64,000 nucleotides of DNA. Source: Spirochaetaceae bacterium. Its GTDB lineage: Bacteria; Spirochaetota; Leptospiria; Leptospirales; Leptonemataceae. The notes under the pieces were generated by a model, which saw only the letters and a program-made list of their open reading frames with translations, did no database searches and was not told the DNA's origin. Shown here piece after piece: positions 49,756 through 59,629 of this stretch (positions within the stretch are counted from its first letter, which is position 1; each line of letters starts with the position of its first letter). The position numbers and the translations under genes are program-made. The DNA lies in assembly GCA_002729885.1 (NCBI GenBank), contig PBUB01000004.1, positions 1 to 64,000 of the forward strand, written 5' to 3'.

Positions 49756-50195
49756 ACCGGGGAAAAAGATGCCTGAGGACTTTTCCTGGTTCATTCATGG
49801 CCGTGCGATTTATGTTCGGAGTGGCCACTTTGCTCGGTTTGGCAGGCTGCCTATCTACCGGGCCAATATACGAAGTCCGGCAAGCTGCGGGCCCAGGTAA
49901 GGAACCAGATAATCTGCTCAGTGTTTCCGGAAAACATTGCGGATCTCATTTTCTTTTTATACCGCTAATCTTTCCTTCCGCCAGTGAAGCGGTCCAAAAT
50001 GCACTGAACAACTTACCGGTCGAATTGCGGAATGCCAATAGCTGGAAGGTGCATCGACTGGAATTGGATGTAGACACCTATTTCATCCTCTTTCCCTGGG
50101 AGTTTGTTGGCCCATTCGGAATCTGCATTAATGCAAATATTGAAATTGATCCGGATGCGCAAGGGCGGGCCTCCGAATCCCTGAACCAGCAATGA
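49752..50195 (+). CDS. hypothetical lipoprotein, weakly TRL-like
   Basis: Lipobox LAGC; SGKHCGSHFLFIPLIFPSASEAVQNALNN...GICINANIEI; overlaps neighbours by 4 nt. Confidence 0.65.
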   Translation: MNRGKRCLRTFPGSFMAVRFMFGVATLLGLAGCLSTGPIYEVRQAAGPGKEPDNLLSVSGKHCGSHFLFIPLIFPSASEAVQNALNNLPVELRNANSWKVHRLELDVDTYFILFPWEFVGPFGICINANIEIDPDAQGRASESLNQQ

Positions 50196-51028
50196 CCATG
50201 CGAAACCATTTGATTGAACGGAAGCAATTGAATATGCCAATGCGCTTTCTCTATGTGGCTTTTACACTGTGGCTCGCTCTGGTATTGTTCTCTTCGTCCG
50301 GTCTGGCTGCCGAAGAAGCTGAAGCACCTGAAGCTTCTGGAATCAATCGATTCTCCATGACGATTCTGGGCGGCTCGGGAATGCGAACATCCCGCGTGGA
50401 TGCGGATGTTCAGAGGCTATCCAGGGATCTTTTTCTGCGAGATGTATTGCTGGGCCAGATGAGCCAGGATCCCGTACAGAACCTGATCATCTACCGGGAG
50501 ATCAAGAATCGGCCGGATTACTCTCTGGACGCTGCGAGCTTTGCATTCACAACTTATATAAAGAACAGCGGGCTCGGTTTTGGCATTGGAATAGATCATT
50601 ACTATAATCAGCGCTACGGACCCATTCCTGGATACATGAAGATTGTGGATTCCAGTGGTCTACCCGCGACAATTCTACGATTTACGGGGTTACAGCCCTT
50701 TTGTTCAGGGGACATGGAACTATTCTGCCGCGCCAGAGAATCCTATGCGGCTTCACCCCAGACTGTTCCCTATTTTGTCGTCGAATACCGATATGAGCCG
50801 TTCCCCTTTCTGGTCCTGGGGCTGGGCCTGGGCGGTATTCCTTATGAGAGCCGTTATGGGCAGGTTTATGCTTACTTTGATGTGAAGCTGTGGCAGCATC
50901 TTTCTCTGCAGCTCAGGGCCAGGGCAGTTTCCATCGACGATGAAAAAAGATATCCTCAGATTACCTCCACGCGAAGAGCAGATAGCTCTCTGGTAATCTA
51001 TCAGATCGGGATGAGGTCTGCGCTATGA
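50192..51028 (+). CDS. predicted outer membrane protein
   Basis: Signal peptide-like N-terminus; alternating beta-strand pattern (GLGFGIGIDHYY, YFVVEYRYEPFPFLVLGLGLGG). Confidence 0.65.
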   Translation: MTMRNHLIERKQLNMPMRFLYVAFTLWLALVLFSSSGLAAEEAEAPEASGINRFSMTILGGSGMRTSRVDADVQRLSRDLFLRDVLLGQMSQDPVQNLIIYREIKNRPDYSLDAASFAFTTYIKNSGLGFGIGIDHYYNQRYGPIPGYMKIVDSSGLPATILRFTGLQPFCSGDMELFCRARESYAASPQTVPYFVVEYRYEPFPFLVLGLGLGGIPYESRYGQVYAYFDVKLWQHLSLQLRARAVSIDDEKRYPQITSTRRADSSLVIYQIGMRSAL

Positions 51029-51705
51029 GCGGGGTGGATAATGCTCCCATTCGAAAGTCTTTGCTGATTCTGTTTCCCATCCTTCTGTGCCTCGGTCTCT
51101 CTTTACAGTGCAGAACCCTGGATCATAGGTCCCCCAAGTCCACAGCCTTACTTTACCTCACAATACAGCTGAATGCGGAAACTGAATATGGATGTCGCAT
51201 TCTGGAGTATGCCTCCTCGTATCCATTCGATCTCGAGGAGGATATCCCGCTGTCGCCGGCATCCAGTTCCCTTAATCGGCATCCGTCAAACCTGGATGTA
51301 TATATTAGAATCAAGACATCCGGGAGCATTGCGGTGCCTGCGGAGGCCGGGCAAAGCATTCATGTATTGTGCGAAGAGCAACGAGCATTTTTCAGCCAGT
51401 TGCACGCTCTCAGAATTAATCTTCATTCCCTGGAATCGGGCATCAAAACCAATTGCCTTTCTCGCGGAACGGCTATCATGAGTAGCCGTTCCGAATGCAA
51501 CCTTGCCCTTCCATCGGAGGACTCGCCGGAGCCACGATTAATGAACGTCTCTGTGGATTTTGGACCCGCAGCAAGAAGCGATCGTCCTATTCGAGCCTGT
51601 GCCTATCCATTCACCGCATTCGAAAGTGTTTTCCCATTCGGGCCGGAAATTCATTTAGAAATGGTGCCCCGAATCTCGGTGGATGAGCAGGTGCAATTAC
51701 CTTGA
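51025..51705 (+). CDS. hypothetical lipoprotein (paralogue of 51702-52463)
   Basis: SLQC lipobox; shared QSIHVLCEEQRAFFSQLHALRIN and VPRISVDEQVQL. Confidence 0.65.
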   Translation: MSGVDNAPIRKSLLILFPILLCLGLSLQCRTLDHRSPKSTALLYLTIQLNAETEYGCRILEYASSYPFDLEEDIPLSPASSSLNRHPSNLDVYIRIKTSGSIAVPAEAGQSIHVLCEEQRAFFSQLHALRINLHSLESGIKTNCLSRGTAIMSSRSECNLALPSEDSPEPRLMNVSVDFGPAARSDRPIRACAYPFTAFESVFPFGPEIHLEMVPRISVDEQVQLP

Positions 51706-52463
51706 TGATGGCTGCGCTTTTCAAAAGATCGGAGGGCGGCATTCCCATGTTGAACGGCCATTCTGTCGACAGCCAGTCTATGGAATTGCGAAGAGGCATG
51801 GGCACACCGGCCAGGGACCTTTTCTTTTCCGCCCGGCTTTTCTTACTATCTCTGTTTATTCTATTGGTCTCCTGCCTTGGTACACAGGAGACCAGGCCAC
51901 CTTCCGGACGACTACTGATACTGGAGATCCAGACGGGTACTGCGAAAACATACGATTGCAGATTGGTGAAACTTCCGACAGACAGTGCCTACGAAGTCGA
52001 GGATGAAATGCTACTGAATCCTTTTCAGAATCCCTTTGCCTCCCTTCAAAAGGAATATCGATTGGAGTTTGCGGTAAACGATGGCTCTGAAGTTAGAGTT
52101 CCTGTCTCGTCCAGAGAAAGCATTCATATACTTTGTGAAGAAGACCGCTTTTTCCGGGCGCAGAGCCATGCATTTCGAATAAACATCGAATCTGAGAATC
52201 AAAAGCCTGCCTGCGAATCCGTGGCATCCCGCTTTCTCAGTAGTAAGACCCATTGCTCATTGCCTGTGGTTCCGCCCGATGCAGAAGACCAGCTATATCT
52301 GACTTTAAATCTAAGTCGCGGGATTTCTCAAGAGGAACCTGTGCGCTCCTGCGCCAGTCCATTCCAGGGTCTGGACAATCATCCGGCAAGAGAACCTTTA
52401 GTGCATGAATCCATGGTTCCCAGAATAACGCTGGCCCAGAGAGTGCTTCTTTCCGGTGATTAG
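51702..52463 (+). CDS. hypothetical lipoprotein
   Basis: LLVSC lipobox; ESIHILCEEDRFFRAQSHAFRIN and VPRITLAQRVLL shared with upstream gene. Confidence 0.65.
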   Translation: MMMAALFKRSEGGIPMLNGHSVDSQSMELRRGMGTPARDLFFSARLFLLSLFILLVSCLGTQETRPPSGRLLILEIQTGTAKTYDCRLVKLPTDSAYEVEDEMLLNPFQNPFASLQKEYRLEFAVNDGSEVRVPVSSRESIHILCEEDRFFRAQSHAFRINIESENQKPACESVASRFLSSKTHCSLPVVPPDAEDQLYLTLNLSRGISQEEPVRSCASPFQGLDNHPAREPLVHESMVPRITLAQRVLLSGD

Positions 52464-52506
52464 CGGTAATTGAGGCGCGAAATTAAGCGGTTCCCGGTCG
52501 ATGAAT

Positions 52507-52528
52507 ACCGGTGCTGGCACCGGTTTTC
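52507..52528 (+). terminator. rho-independent terminator of the lipoprotein operon
   Basis: Perfect ACCGGTGC-TG-GCACCGGT followed by TTT about 43 nt after the last stop. Confidence 0.75.
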
Positions 52529-52759
52529 GTATGCCCGTGCGAAGCGTCCGTTCGCGGTTTTCAAAAGTTATCTCCATGACTTTTTACTGGCGTAGATTTG
52601 CTTCGGCAGGCCTGGCCCATGAGTTCTGCCCACGAGTATGGCGCAGAATGGCTCTCTAATTCTCTGGTGCTGCAAGCTTGGTTCATAAGGCTGCCGCAGA
52701 AATCTACTCCGGGACTCCCTGTGGCCGCCGCGGCAAATTTACTATAGACTACTCCTGTT

Positions 52760-53509
52760 TCAGGCTCGTTTGATCATCATTTGCATATACAGCCATGGCC
52801 AGACCGCCCACAGAATGCGAGCAACGCGAGCTTGAAGCGGAATCATCAACCTGGGCTTTCGTTTCTCTATTCCTTGAACGATTCTTCGAGCTACCTTTTC
52901 GGGGGTGACGCTTCCTCTGGATTTACGGGCCGTCTGATAACTGCTGCTTTTTACCTCTGTAGTCAGGAAAGAAGGGTAAGCGATCAAAAAATCTACTTCA
53001 GGGGTTTCGCTGCGAAGGGTATCTATAAATGCGCTGATTGCATGCTTGGAAGGAGAGTAAGCACTGCGAAGCTTCAGCGGAGCAAAGCCACTGACGCTTG
53101 AAATGGCCGCTACAAAACCTCGCTTCTCAATGAGGTCTGGAAGCAATGCCTGCAGAGCGCCAACGCTTGAGAAGAAATTTACCTCGAAGACCTTGCGAAA
53201 GTCTGACTCCTCGGTTTCCATGAACGGTGCAATTCTTGTAATTCCTGCGTTCAGAATGACTCCATCTGGTTGAAACTGCACTACCTTTTTCCATGCAGCG
53301 GCGCGGGATGCAGATGTTAAATTCATTCGCAGAAAACGCAACTGCCTGTCTGAAGCCAGAGGTCTGAGGGATTGAAGGGCCTCCTGATTTACGTCGATGG
53401 CCAGAAGCTGGCAACCCTTCTCCAGAAGCCCCTTTACCAGGGCCTGGCCCAGGTTACCTGCCGCACCGGTAACTACCACTTTGCATCCGTCCAGAGGTCT
53501 GCGTTTCAT
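52760..53509 (-). CDS. short-chain dehydrogenase/reductase
   Basis: VVTGAAGNLGQALVKGL, LNAG, SAYSPSKHAISAF (YxxxK). Confidence 0.87.
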   Translation of the reverse strand: MKRRPLDGCKVVVTGAAGNLGQALVKGLLEKGCQLLAIDVNQEALQSLRPLASDRQLRFLRMNLTSASRAAAWKKVVQFQPDGVILNAGITRIAPFMETEESDFRKVFEVNFFSSVGALQALLPDLIEKRGFVAAISSVSGFAPLKLRSAYSPSKHAISAFIDTLRSETPEVDFLIAYPSFLTTEVKSSSYQTARKSRGSVTPEKVARRIVQGIEKRKPRLMIPLQARVARILWAVWPWLYMQMMIKRA

Positions 53510-54576
53510 ACAAGCCCTGCAGATTTCACAAAGAACTGGAAGGTTTCTTTGCTGGTTTTCGCTGGAGTGTAACCGAAGACTTCTTTGAGTTTTGTGTTAT
53601 CCAGCACCGGTCTGTACTGCAAAAAAGGAATCTGCTCGGGTCCGTACTGACTGAGTCCCAGGGGTCGGGCAATTCCCAAAAGCAGCTTCAATGGTCCTGG
53701 CCATAACCAGCGAATCTTCTTTCTCAATATTGAGGCCACTTCTTGAATGGGTAGCCAGCCATCGCCTGCCAGGTTATAGATGCCGGCTGGAGCGATGTAG
53801 CTCGTCTTTCTGTCCGAGTCAGCGGGCTCATCGCTCTTTCTCCCCGCATGCATCAGAGCTCCCACCACATCCTCATCCCAGATGAATACGAAAGGAGTAT
53901 TGCTTCCGCGAATACCGAGAACCTTCGGTTTTTCAAACAGAGCGGTAATTTGATTCTTAGTATTTGCACCCAGTATTGTGCCAGATCGTAATACGACCAC
54001 GTCAGGGGAATGCCCCGTAGCGCTGTGCTCAGCGAGCATATTTTCCACCAGTTGCTTATGATGAGAATACGCGAAACCGGTGTATGGTTTGAGCGGCTGA
54101 TCTTCGGTTATGGGAACTGGATTGCTGGCATGGTAACCATAAGCTGCGCCGCTGGAAGTTACCACCAGTCGTGATGTACCATACTTGATACATGCATCCA
54201 GGATATTCTGGCTGCCTTCCGCATCTACCGCATAGGCCCGTGCTCGCTCTTCTGCATTCCTGGGATTTACCATGGAAGCCAGATGATACACCAGTTCCGG
54301 ACGATGCTTTGCAAACAAACGATCTACGGACACTGGATCAGTAATATCGCAGATTTCACGGTCTTCGCTCATTTCCGGAAAGGCTACATCCGTGGCCACG
54401 ATTCGCACTTCTGAATCCCTGACAGAGGTTGCAGAAACCAGACCACCGGATCCTGATGTCGCTTTGAATCCGGCCATTTTCCCGGAGGATTCTCTGGCTG
54501 CGAATTGTTCGGTCAATCGACGATGCAGCAGACTACCTAGGTAGCCCGCTGCTCCGGTAATCAGAATCTTTCTCAT
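53506..54576 (-). CDS. NAD-dependent epimerase/dehydratase (extended SDR)
   Basis: ILITGAAGYLGSLLHRRL, YHLASMVNP, VVTSSGAAYG, YSHHKQ (YxxxK). Confidence 0.88.
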   Translation of the reverse strand: MRKILITGAAGYLGSLLHRRLTEQFAARESSGKMAGFKATSGSGGLVSATSVRDSEVRIVATDVAFPEMSEDREICDITDPVSVDRLFAKHRPELVYHLASMVNPRNAEERARAYAVDAEGSQNILDACIKYGTSRLVVTSSGAAYGYHASNPVPITEDQPLKPYTGFAYSHHKQLVENMLAEHSATGHSPDVVVLRSGTILGANTKNQITALFEKPKVLGIRGSNTPFVFIWDEDVVGALMHAGRKSDEPADSDRKTSYIAPAGIYNLAGDGWLPIQEVASILRKKIRWLWPGPLKLLLGIARPLGLSQYGPEQIPFLQYRPVLDNTKLKEVFGYTPAKTSKETFQFFVKSAGLV

Positions 54577-56312
54577 TTCCCGGAAGGTTCCTCATGCATC
54601 GCTTTGAAATATCGCAATCCCGGAGCCCACATATGCGCCACCGGATCTACATCTACATGGATCACTGATGGTCCATTTACTCCCAGGCAGCGATTCACTG
54701 CATCATTCAGGCCTTCGTTCCGGGATACCCGTTCGCCATGAGCTCCCATGGCTTCAGCTACCTGGTCGAAGCGAATTTCCCCCAGGTCCGCGGCAATGGT
54801 TTCCCCCGGGTCCAGACTTTTATAGAGAAGCATTTTCCAGGGCCGCAATGTGAAAGACTGATTCATCTTCACCATGCCCCATTGTTTATCGCACAGAACT
54901 ACGTAGACAATCTTCAGGTTATGCCGCACGGCTGTTTCAATTTCCTGAGGATGAAATCCCATGGCCCCATCTCCAATGATGCAGCATACAGGCCTATCCG
55001 GATGGGCCTTGGCCGCGCCCAGAGCCTGCGCCACTCCTGCGCCCAGCATACCAAACTTGAACGTGGAAAGCAGGGTGCCTGGAGTTTTCACTTTCCAGTA
55101 GAAGTTTGCCCAGATGGCGGTATTACCTCCATCGGCCACGAGAATTGAATTGTCCGGAAAAGCATCTCTGCAGGCTACCACAGCGCGAGCTGGATGAACG
55201 TACTCAGTGTCTTTCTCCAGAGATTTATCCAGCTTTTCTCGGTACTGAATCTTTCTCTTATCGAAGCTGGATAGATCGGGCTTACTGGAACGACCGTTTT
55301 TCTTTAGAGCGGCTATCAGTCCCTTCATAAAGGTCTTAACATCAGCTTGAATCGGAATCGCCGCCGGTTTATTGGCACCCAGGATCATTGGATCCATATC
55401 TACCTGAATCATCTTTTGCTCGGAAGGTTTGGCCCAGTAAGGAGCTTTGCCCCACCAGTCTGTTTCGCCGATTCGGGATCCAAGCGTTAGCACTACATCG
55501 GCCGCGTTGCGTACTCGATTGTTCAGCGAAATATTCACCATGGGAATGGCCAGTTCATGCTCTTCGCTCAGGACGCCCCGGGCACCCCAGCTTGTTGTGA
55601 CGGGAGAACCCAGAAGCTCCGCCAGCTCCTGCAGCTCGGCGTAGGCTTCTGCGTGGATGATTCCTCCGCCAGCATGGATCATGGGTAATTTCGCATCCGT
55701 CAGCAACTTGCGAGCCTGTTCCAGTTGCTCTGCATCGGGCGACACCGGAGCAGTGCGGCGATAGGATTCCACGCTTTGTTGGGGCAGGGCGCCTTCGAAT
55801 TTCCCATTCATGATATTTTCTGGAATGTCCACATGCACAACCCCGGGCCTGCCTTCGAAGCAGTATCGCAGCGCTCGCTTCATCACTTCCGGTATTCGCT
55901 CGAAGGAATGCACCGCCTCGCTATGCTTGGCAATCTGACCGATTACGCCGCTCTGATCAAAGCATTGATATGTGCCACCGCGATCGGGATACATGATTCC
56001 TGTGCGCCGTGCGCTGGTAATTACGAGAACCCGGTTGCCCTCTGCTTGCTCAACAACGAGCCCTGGAAGAATGTTCGCCACCCCCGGGCCGTTGGATGCC
56101 ATGCATACGCCCAGGCGGCCGGAGCTTCTTGCATAGGCCCCAGCCATATGCGCTGCACTGGTTTCATGCCTGGGACTCACCAGCTCAATGCCATCGCCTA
56201 CCGCTGAAGAATAGAATCCGAAGTAGGTTCCATCTATGATTCCGAATATTTTCTCTACACCTTCGTTCTTTAGAAATCGGGCTGCAACAGCCCCGCCACT
56301 TACCTTTGCCAT
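54573..56312 (-). CDS. thiamine pyrophosphate-dependent enzyme, acetolactate synthase-like
   Basis: SPRHETSAAHMAGAYAR (catalytic Glu), NGPGVANIL, ThDP motif GDGAMGFHPQEIETAVRHNLKIVYVVLCDKQWGM. Confidence 0.88.
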   Translation of the reverse strand: MAKVSGGAVAARFLKNEGVEKIFGIIDGTYFGFYSSAVGDGIELVSPRHETSAAHMAGAYARSSGRLGVCMASNGPGVANILPGLVVEQAEGNRVLVITSARRTGIMYPDRGGTYQCFDQSGVIGQIAKHSEAVHSFERIPEVMKRALRYCFEGRPGVVHVDIPENIMNGKFEGALPQQSVESYRRTAPVSPDAEQLEQARKLLTDAKLPMIHAGGGIIHAEAYAELQELAELLGSPVTTSWGARGVLSEEHELAIPMVNISLNNRVRNAADVVLTLGSRIGETDWWGKAPYWAKPSEQKMIQVDMDPMILGANKPAAIPIQADVKTFMKGLIAALKKNGRSSKPDLSSFDKRKIQYREKLDKSLEKDTEYVHPARAVVACRDAFPDNSILVADGGNTAIWANFYWKVKTPGTLLSTFKFGMLGAGVAQALGAAKAHPDRPVCCIIGDGAMGFHPQEIETAVRHNLKIVYVVLCDKQWGMVKMNQSFTLRPWKMLLYKSLDPGETIAADLGEIRFDQVAEAMGAHGERVSRNEGLNDAVNRCLGVNGPSVIHVDVDPVAHMWAPGLRYFKAMHEEPSGK

Positions 56313-56656
56313 TTCGCTCTCCTCGATCCTGCTTTTGCTGCTCGGCGAAGTAGGTTAGTTGGCCTCATCGGTACCACTATCCTCAGGCCTGCTACCTTCG
56401 GTGCATGAGCCCGAATGATTCAAGCGGACCCTCTAACTGACCGCAGCTCATGAATCTTCGCCTCTTGCATTGATGGTGCAAATTGTATGCCAGGTGTTAC
56501 AGAGACCGGGTGGCTTCATATTTCGCAACACGGTGGAATCATGCCCGGGAAGACTCTGAAATGCACTGTAAGGCCCTATATCTGGATCTGACGGTGCTAA
56601 CTGAGACTAGCTGAGAGTGCTGCCAGTTTGTCCATGGCAGGCTGGACCGCTGACAG

Positions 56657-56691
56657 AATCTGGTCGTCAAAAATTAATCATTGACCAGATT
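56657..56691. promoter_or_regulatory. 9-bp perfect inverted repeat, candidate operator/enhancer site
   Basis: AATCTGGTC (56657-56665) / GACCAGATT (56683-56691) with AT-rich centre, about 100 nt upstream of the activator start. Confidence 0.45.
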
Positions 56692-56791
56692 TGATCAGCC
56701 AGGCTTTCTCAGGCAGGCAGGGATTCCATTGGAAGATAGATTTGCAGATAACAGGGAAGCGGCCTCGGAGGAGCATAGAGAGGAGGACATT

Positions 56792-58645
56792 ATGGACTCT
56801 GAAGGTCCGTTTCTCTCCGCTGAGAGCATTCATTCAATTCTAGAGGTGATGCCCAGTATGGGGTATGCCTACGAGGACATTCCCGCCTTTCTGGATAACG
56901 TAATTCGATTTCTGAAAAACCAGTTCCAGTGTCAGCGAACTTCCCTGATCCTGTCTCGGGCCTACGGCGGCATCCTGGCAGGGGATAGCCTGTCGGCAGC
57001 AGAGATTCATTCCCGAAAGGCTCGGCAGCGCAATACTCCCCCTTCGCACAATGTTTCGAACGAATCCAGGGATGCCAACTCGGTGCCGCTACCGTTCAGG
57101 GATCTATTGGAGAATCATACTCCATCATCTGAGCGAACACTTGCTCTCAAGGAAATCTGTCTGGAGATCAACAGCAGGTTTGCGCACCGAATAGATAATT
57201 CAGCCCGCGAAAGCAAAACATCTTTGCCGCGTGCTGATTTAGCTGAGCAGGACGATGAAATTCAATCCTACGTTCGTGCTCTGGATCAGATGGGCTTCGA
57301 ATTCATCTATCCTATCCTTTTGCAGCGGGATCTTGTAGGTTTGATCCTTCTGGGGCATTCTTCCAGACCTTTCGAATCCAGGGATACATTGTTTGTGGAA
57401 ATGGGCTCTGCTTTACTGGCTCTGACCCTCAGAAATGCAGCCATCCGCAGGGAAAATTCGCGGCTGCGTCTAAACCAGGTGCGTCCGGTATCGCCGCCAG
57501 AGCGGACTGAGGGGCCTCCAGATTCATCATCGAAATCAGTCGAAGAAACCCGGACGACCCAGGGAAATGCAGACACCAGACGTGAGATCCAGGTTGGCAA
57601 TCGCACGATAATCGTCTCCGATGGTCTGTGGCACTATTCCCTGGAAACCTGGTCCAGGCTGGCCACCGTGGATGTGCCCATTCTGATTTCTGGCGAAACA
57701 GGCACCGGTAAGGAATTGTTCGCTCGCTGGATTCATCAGGAATCCGGAAGTTCAGGTCCTTTTGTTCCCATCAACTGTGCATCTGTTCCCGACACTCTCT
57801 GGGAAAGCGAACTGTTTGGACATGTGCGAGGGGCATTTACCGATGCCCGCGAACGAAGAAAGGGCCTGGTAGAAATGGCCACCGATGGAATTCTGTTCTT
57901 TGATGAAATAGGGGACATGCCTCTGGATATGCAGGGAAAGCTACTGCGATTGATTCAGGAGAAGCAGTTCAGACCACTGGGGGCCAGCGAAGAAAGACCG
58001 GCCCGATGCAGATTCCTTTTCGCCACGCATCGCGATTTGAGTTCCATGGTAGCAGCCGGAAGTTTTCGTCAGGATCTCTTCTATCGCATTTCAACTCTAA
58101 ACGAGCGAATTCCTCCTTTAAGAGAGCGTTCCGGGGATATCCAGGCACTTCTTGAATACTATCTGGATGTAAATTCGAAGAAGTACAGGATTCAACCGTT
58201 GATTCTGGACTCCACATTGAAAGATGCTGCTATCCAGTATTCCTGGCCTGGCAATGTTCGAGAACTGGAAAGTCTGGCCTTGAGACTTTCTCTGGAATAC
58301 CCGGGACAGAGTCCCGGTCTAAAGCAATTTTATCAGGCCCTGGATCCATCCTACCTTTCGCAGACAGATTCTCGTTCTCCCATCGCGCCTGATGCTGCCC
58401 GGTCAGAGGATGACAGCCTACAATCTCAGAACTGGAAAGTGCAGGAAAAGGCTTTGAGCGATCTTGGCCTGGCCTCCGGTATCAGCCTGGATTTTGATCA
58501 TCTGGTACAGAATTACAGTAAACAGATCTTGCAAGAAGCTCTGGAGCGATCGGAGGGCAACCGCACCAGAGCAGCCCAGCACCTGGGAATCTCCCGAGGA
58601 CGATTCAACTATCAGTGGAAACTTCTCTTCGGCGATAACCAATGA
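56792..58645 (+). CDS. sigma-54-dependent-type transcriptional activator (GAF-like, AAA+, Fis HTH)
   Basis: Walker [22 protein letters not shown] loop, [19 protein letters not shown]-terminal Fis-type [21 protein letters not shown]; start at 56792 chosen for AGAGGAGG RBS. Confidence 0.88.
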   Translation: MDSEGPFLSAESIHSILEVMPSMGYAYEDIPAFLDNVIRFLKNQFQCQRTSLILSRAYGGILAGDSLSAAEIHSRKARQRNTPPSHNVSNESRDANSVPLPFRDLLENHTPSSERTLALKEICLEINSRFAHRIDNSARESKTSLPRADLAEQDDEIQSYVRALDQMGFEFIYPILLQRDLVGLILLGHSSRPFESRDTLFVEMGSALLALTLRNAAIRRENSRLRLNQVRPVSPPERTEGPPDSSSKSVEETRTTQGNADTRREIQVGNRTIIVSDGLWHYSLETWSRLATVDVPILISGETGTGKELFARWIHQESGSSGPFVPINCASVPDTLWESELFGHVRGAFTDARERRKGLVEMATDGILFFDEIGDMPLDMQGKLLRLIQEKQFRPLGASEERPARCRFLFATHRDLSSMVAAGSFRQDLFYRISTLNERIPPLRERSGDIQALLEYYLDVNSKKYRIQPLILDSTLKDAAIQYSWPGNVRELESLALRLSLEYPGQSPGLKQFYQALDPSYLSQTDSRSPIAPDAARSEDDSLQSQNWKVQEKALSDLGLASGISLDFDHLVQNYSKQILQEALERSEGNRTRAAQHLGISRGRFNYQWKLLFGDNQ

Positions 58646-58816
58646 GAGATCTTGATTGCCATCCACTTGCCTGGAATTCCCGCGATTTCCGGCAGGGCCT
58701 GGTATTCTGATTGAGCGAATCCTCAAATCGAATGCGCCGGAGAGTTCTCCGAAGAAAACATTAACCCGGGGAATCGCTATTGGAAGGTTTAGAAGTCAAC
58801 TCCCGGTTGCTGAGCG

Positions 58817-59629
58817 TCATGGGACGGAAGATTGGATATCTGCAGTATTCGAATCAACGAATTCCATCAATCGGTCCAGAAGTATGGCTGTGGCCACACC
58901 GGCATTCAATGACTGGGTGCGGCCTCTGAGTGGAATGTGTAATGTGAAATCACATTGATCCAGAAGAGAGGATTTCATACCATCGCCTTCGCTTCCAATA
59001 ACAAGAATCAGGCGATTCGAATCGGGAAGAGGGCTGAGATCATGACAGCTCAAGCTCTTCTTGTGTTGTTCGGCCGACGGATCGAAGTCTGCTCCCAGTA
59101 ACCAGTAGTTGAGGTTCTTTGCCGTTTTGACCACAGACTGGCTGCTGGACTGAAAGATGGGAAGAAGCATTGTGGCTCCGGCGCTCACCCTCGCAGCTAC
59201 ACTTCCAGGTCTCGCCCCTTTTCCGGTAACAATCAGGCCTTTTGCACCCAGGGCTTCTGCGCTTCGAACAATGCTTCCCAGGTTCTGCTCATCCTGAATG
59301 CGATCCAGCATCACATAAAGTCCAGGCTTTTCATCCAGTGCCTGCTTCAGACCAGCTTCTTTCGATTCAACACTTCCTGAACCGGAGCTGGCCTTGAGTC
59401 GAATTACAATTCCCTGATGACGAAGATCCGTAAGTCGCGAAAGTTCTGCGGAGCTTACAGTCTGCACCGGTCCTTTTCCCAGAAGAGCAGAGAGTTCCTT
59501 TTTGATCTTAGCCGGAAAGCTGTCGGAAATGTACACCATCTGGATTCCAGGAGGAGAACCGGATGGGTCCCGTAGTGCCTGATCCAGTGCTCGCGCAGCC
59601 TGTCTGCCGCAGATTAGATCCTGTGCCAT
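58817..59629 (-). CDS. TrmH/RlmB family RNA 2'-O-ribose methyltransferase
   Basis: LDRIQDEQNLGSIVRSAEALGAKGLIV, LVIGSEGDGM, IPLRGRTQSLNAGVATAILL. Confidence 0.93.
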   Translation of the reverse strand: MAQDLICGRQAARALDQALRDPSGSPPGIQMVYISDSFPAKIKKELSALLGKGPVQTVSSAELSRLTDLRHQGIVIRLKASSGSGSVESKEAGLKQALDEKPGLYVMLDRIQDEQNLGSIVRSAEALGAKGLIVTGKGARPGSVAARVSAGATMLLPIFQSSSQSVVKTAKNLNYWLLGADFDPSAEQHKKSLSCHDLSPLPDSNRLILVIGSEGDGMKSSLLDQCDFTLHIPLRGRTQSLNAGVATAILLDRLMEFVDSNTADIQSSVP

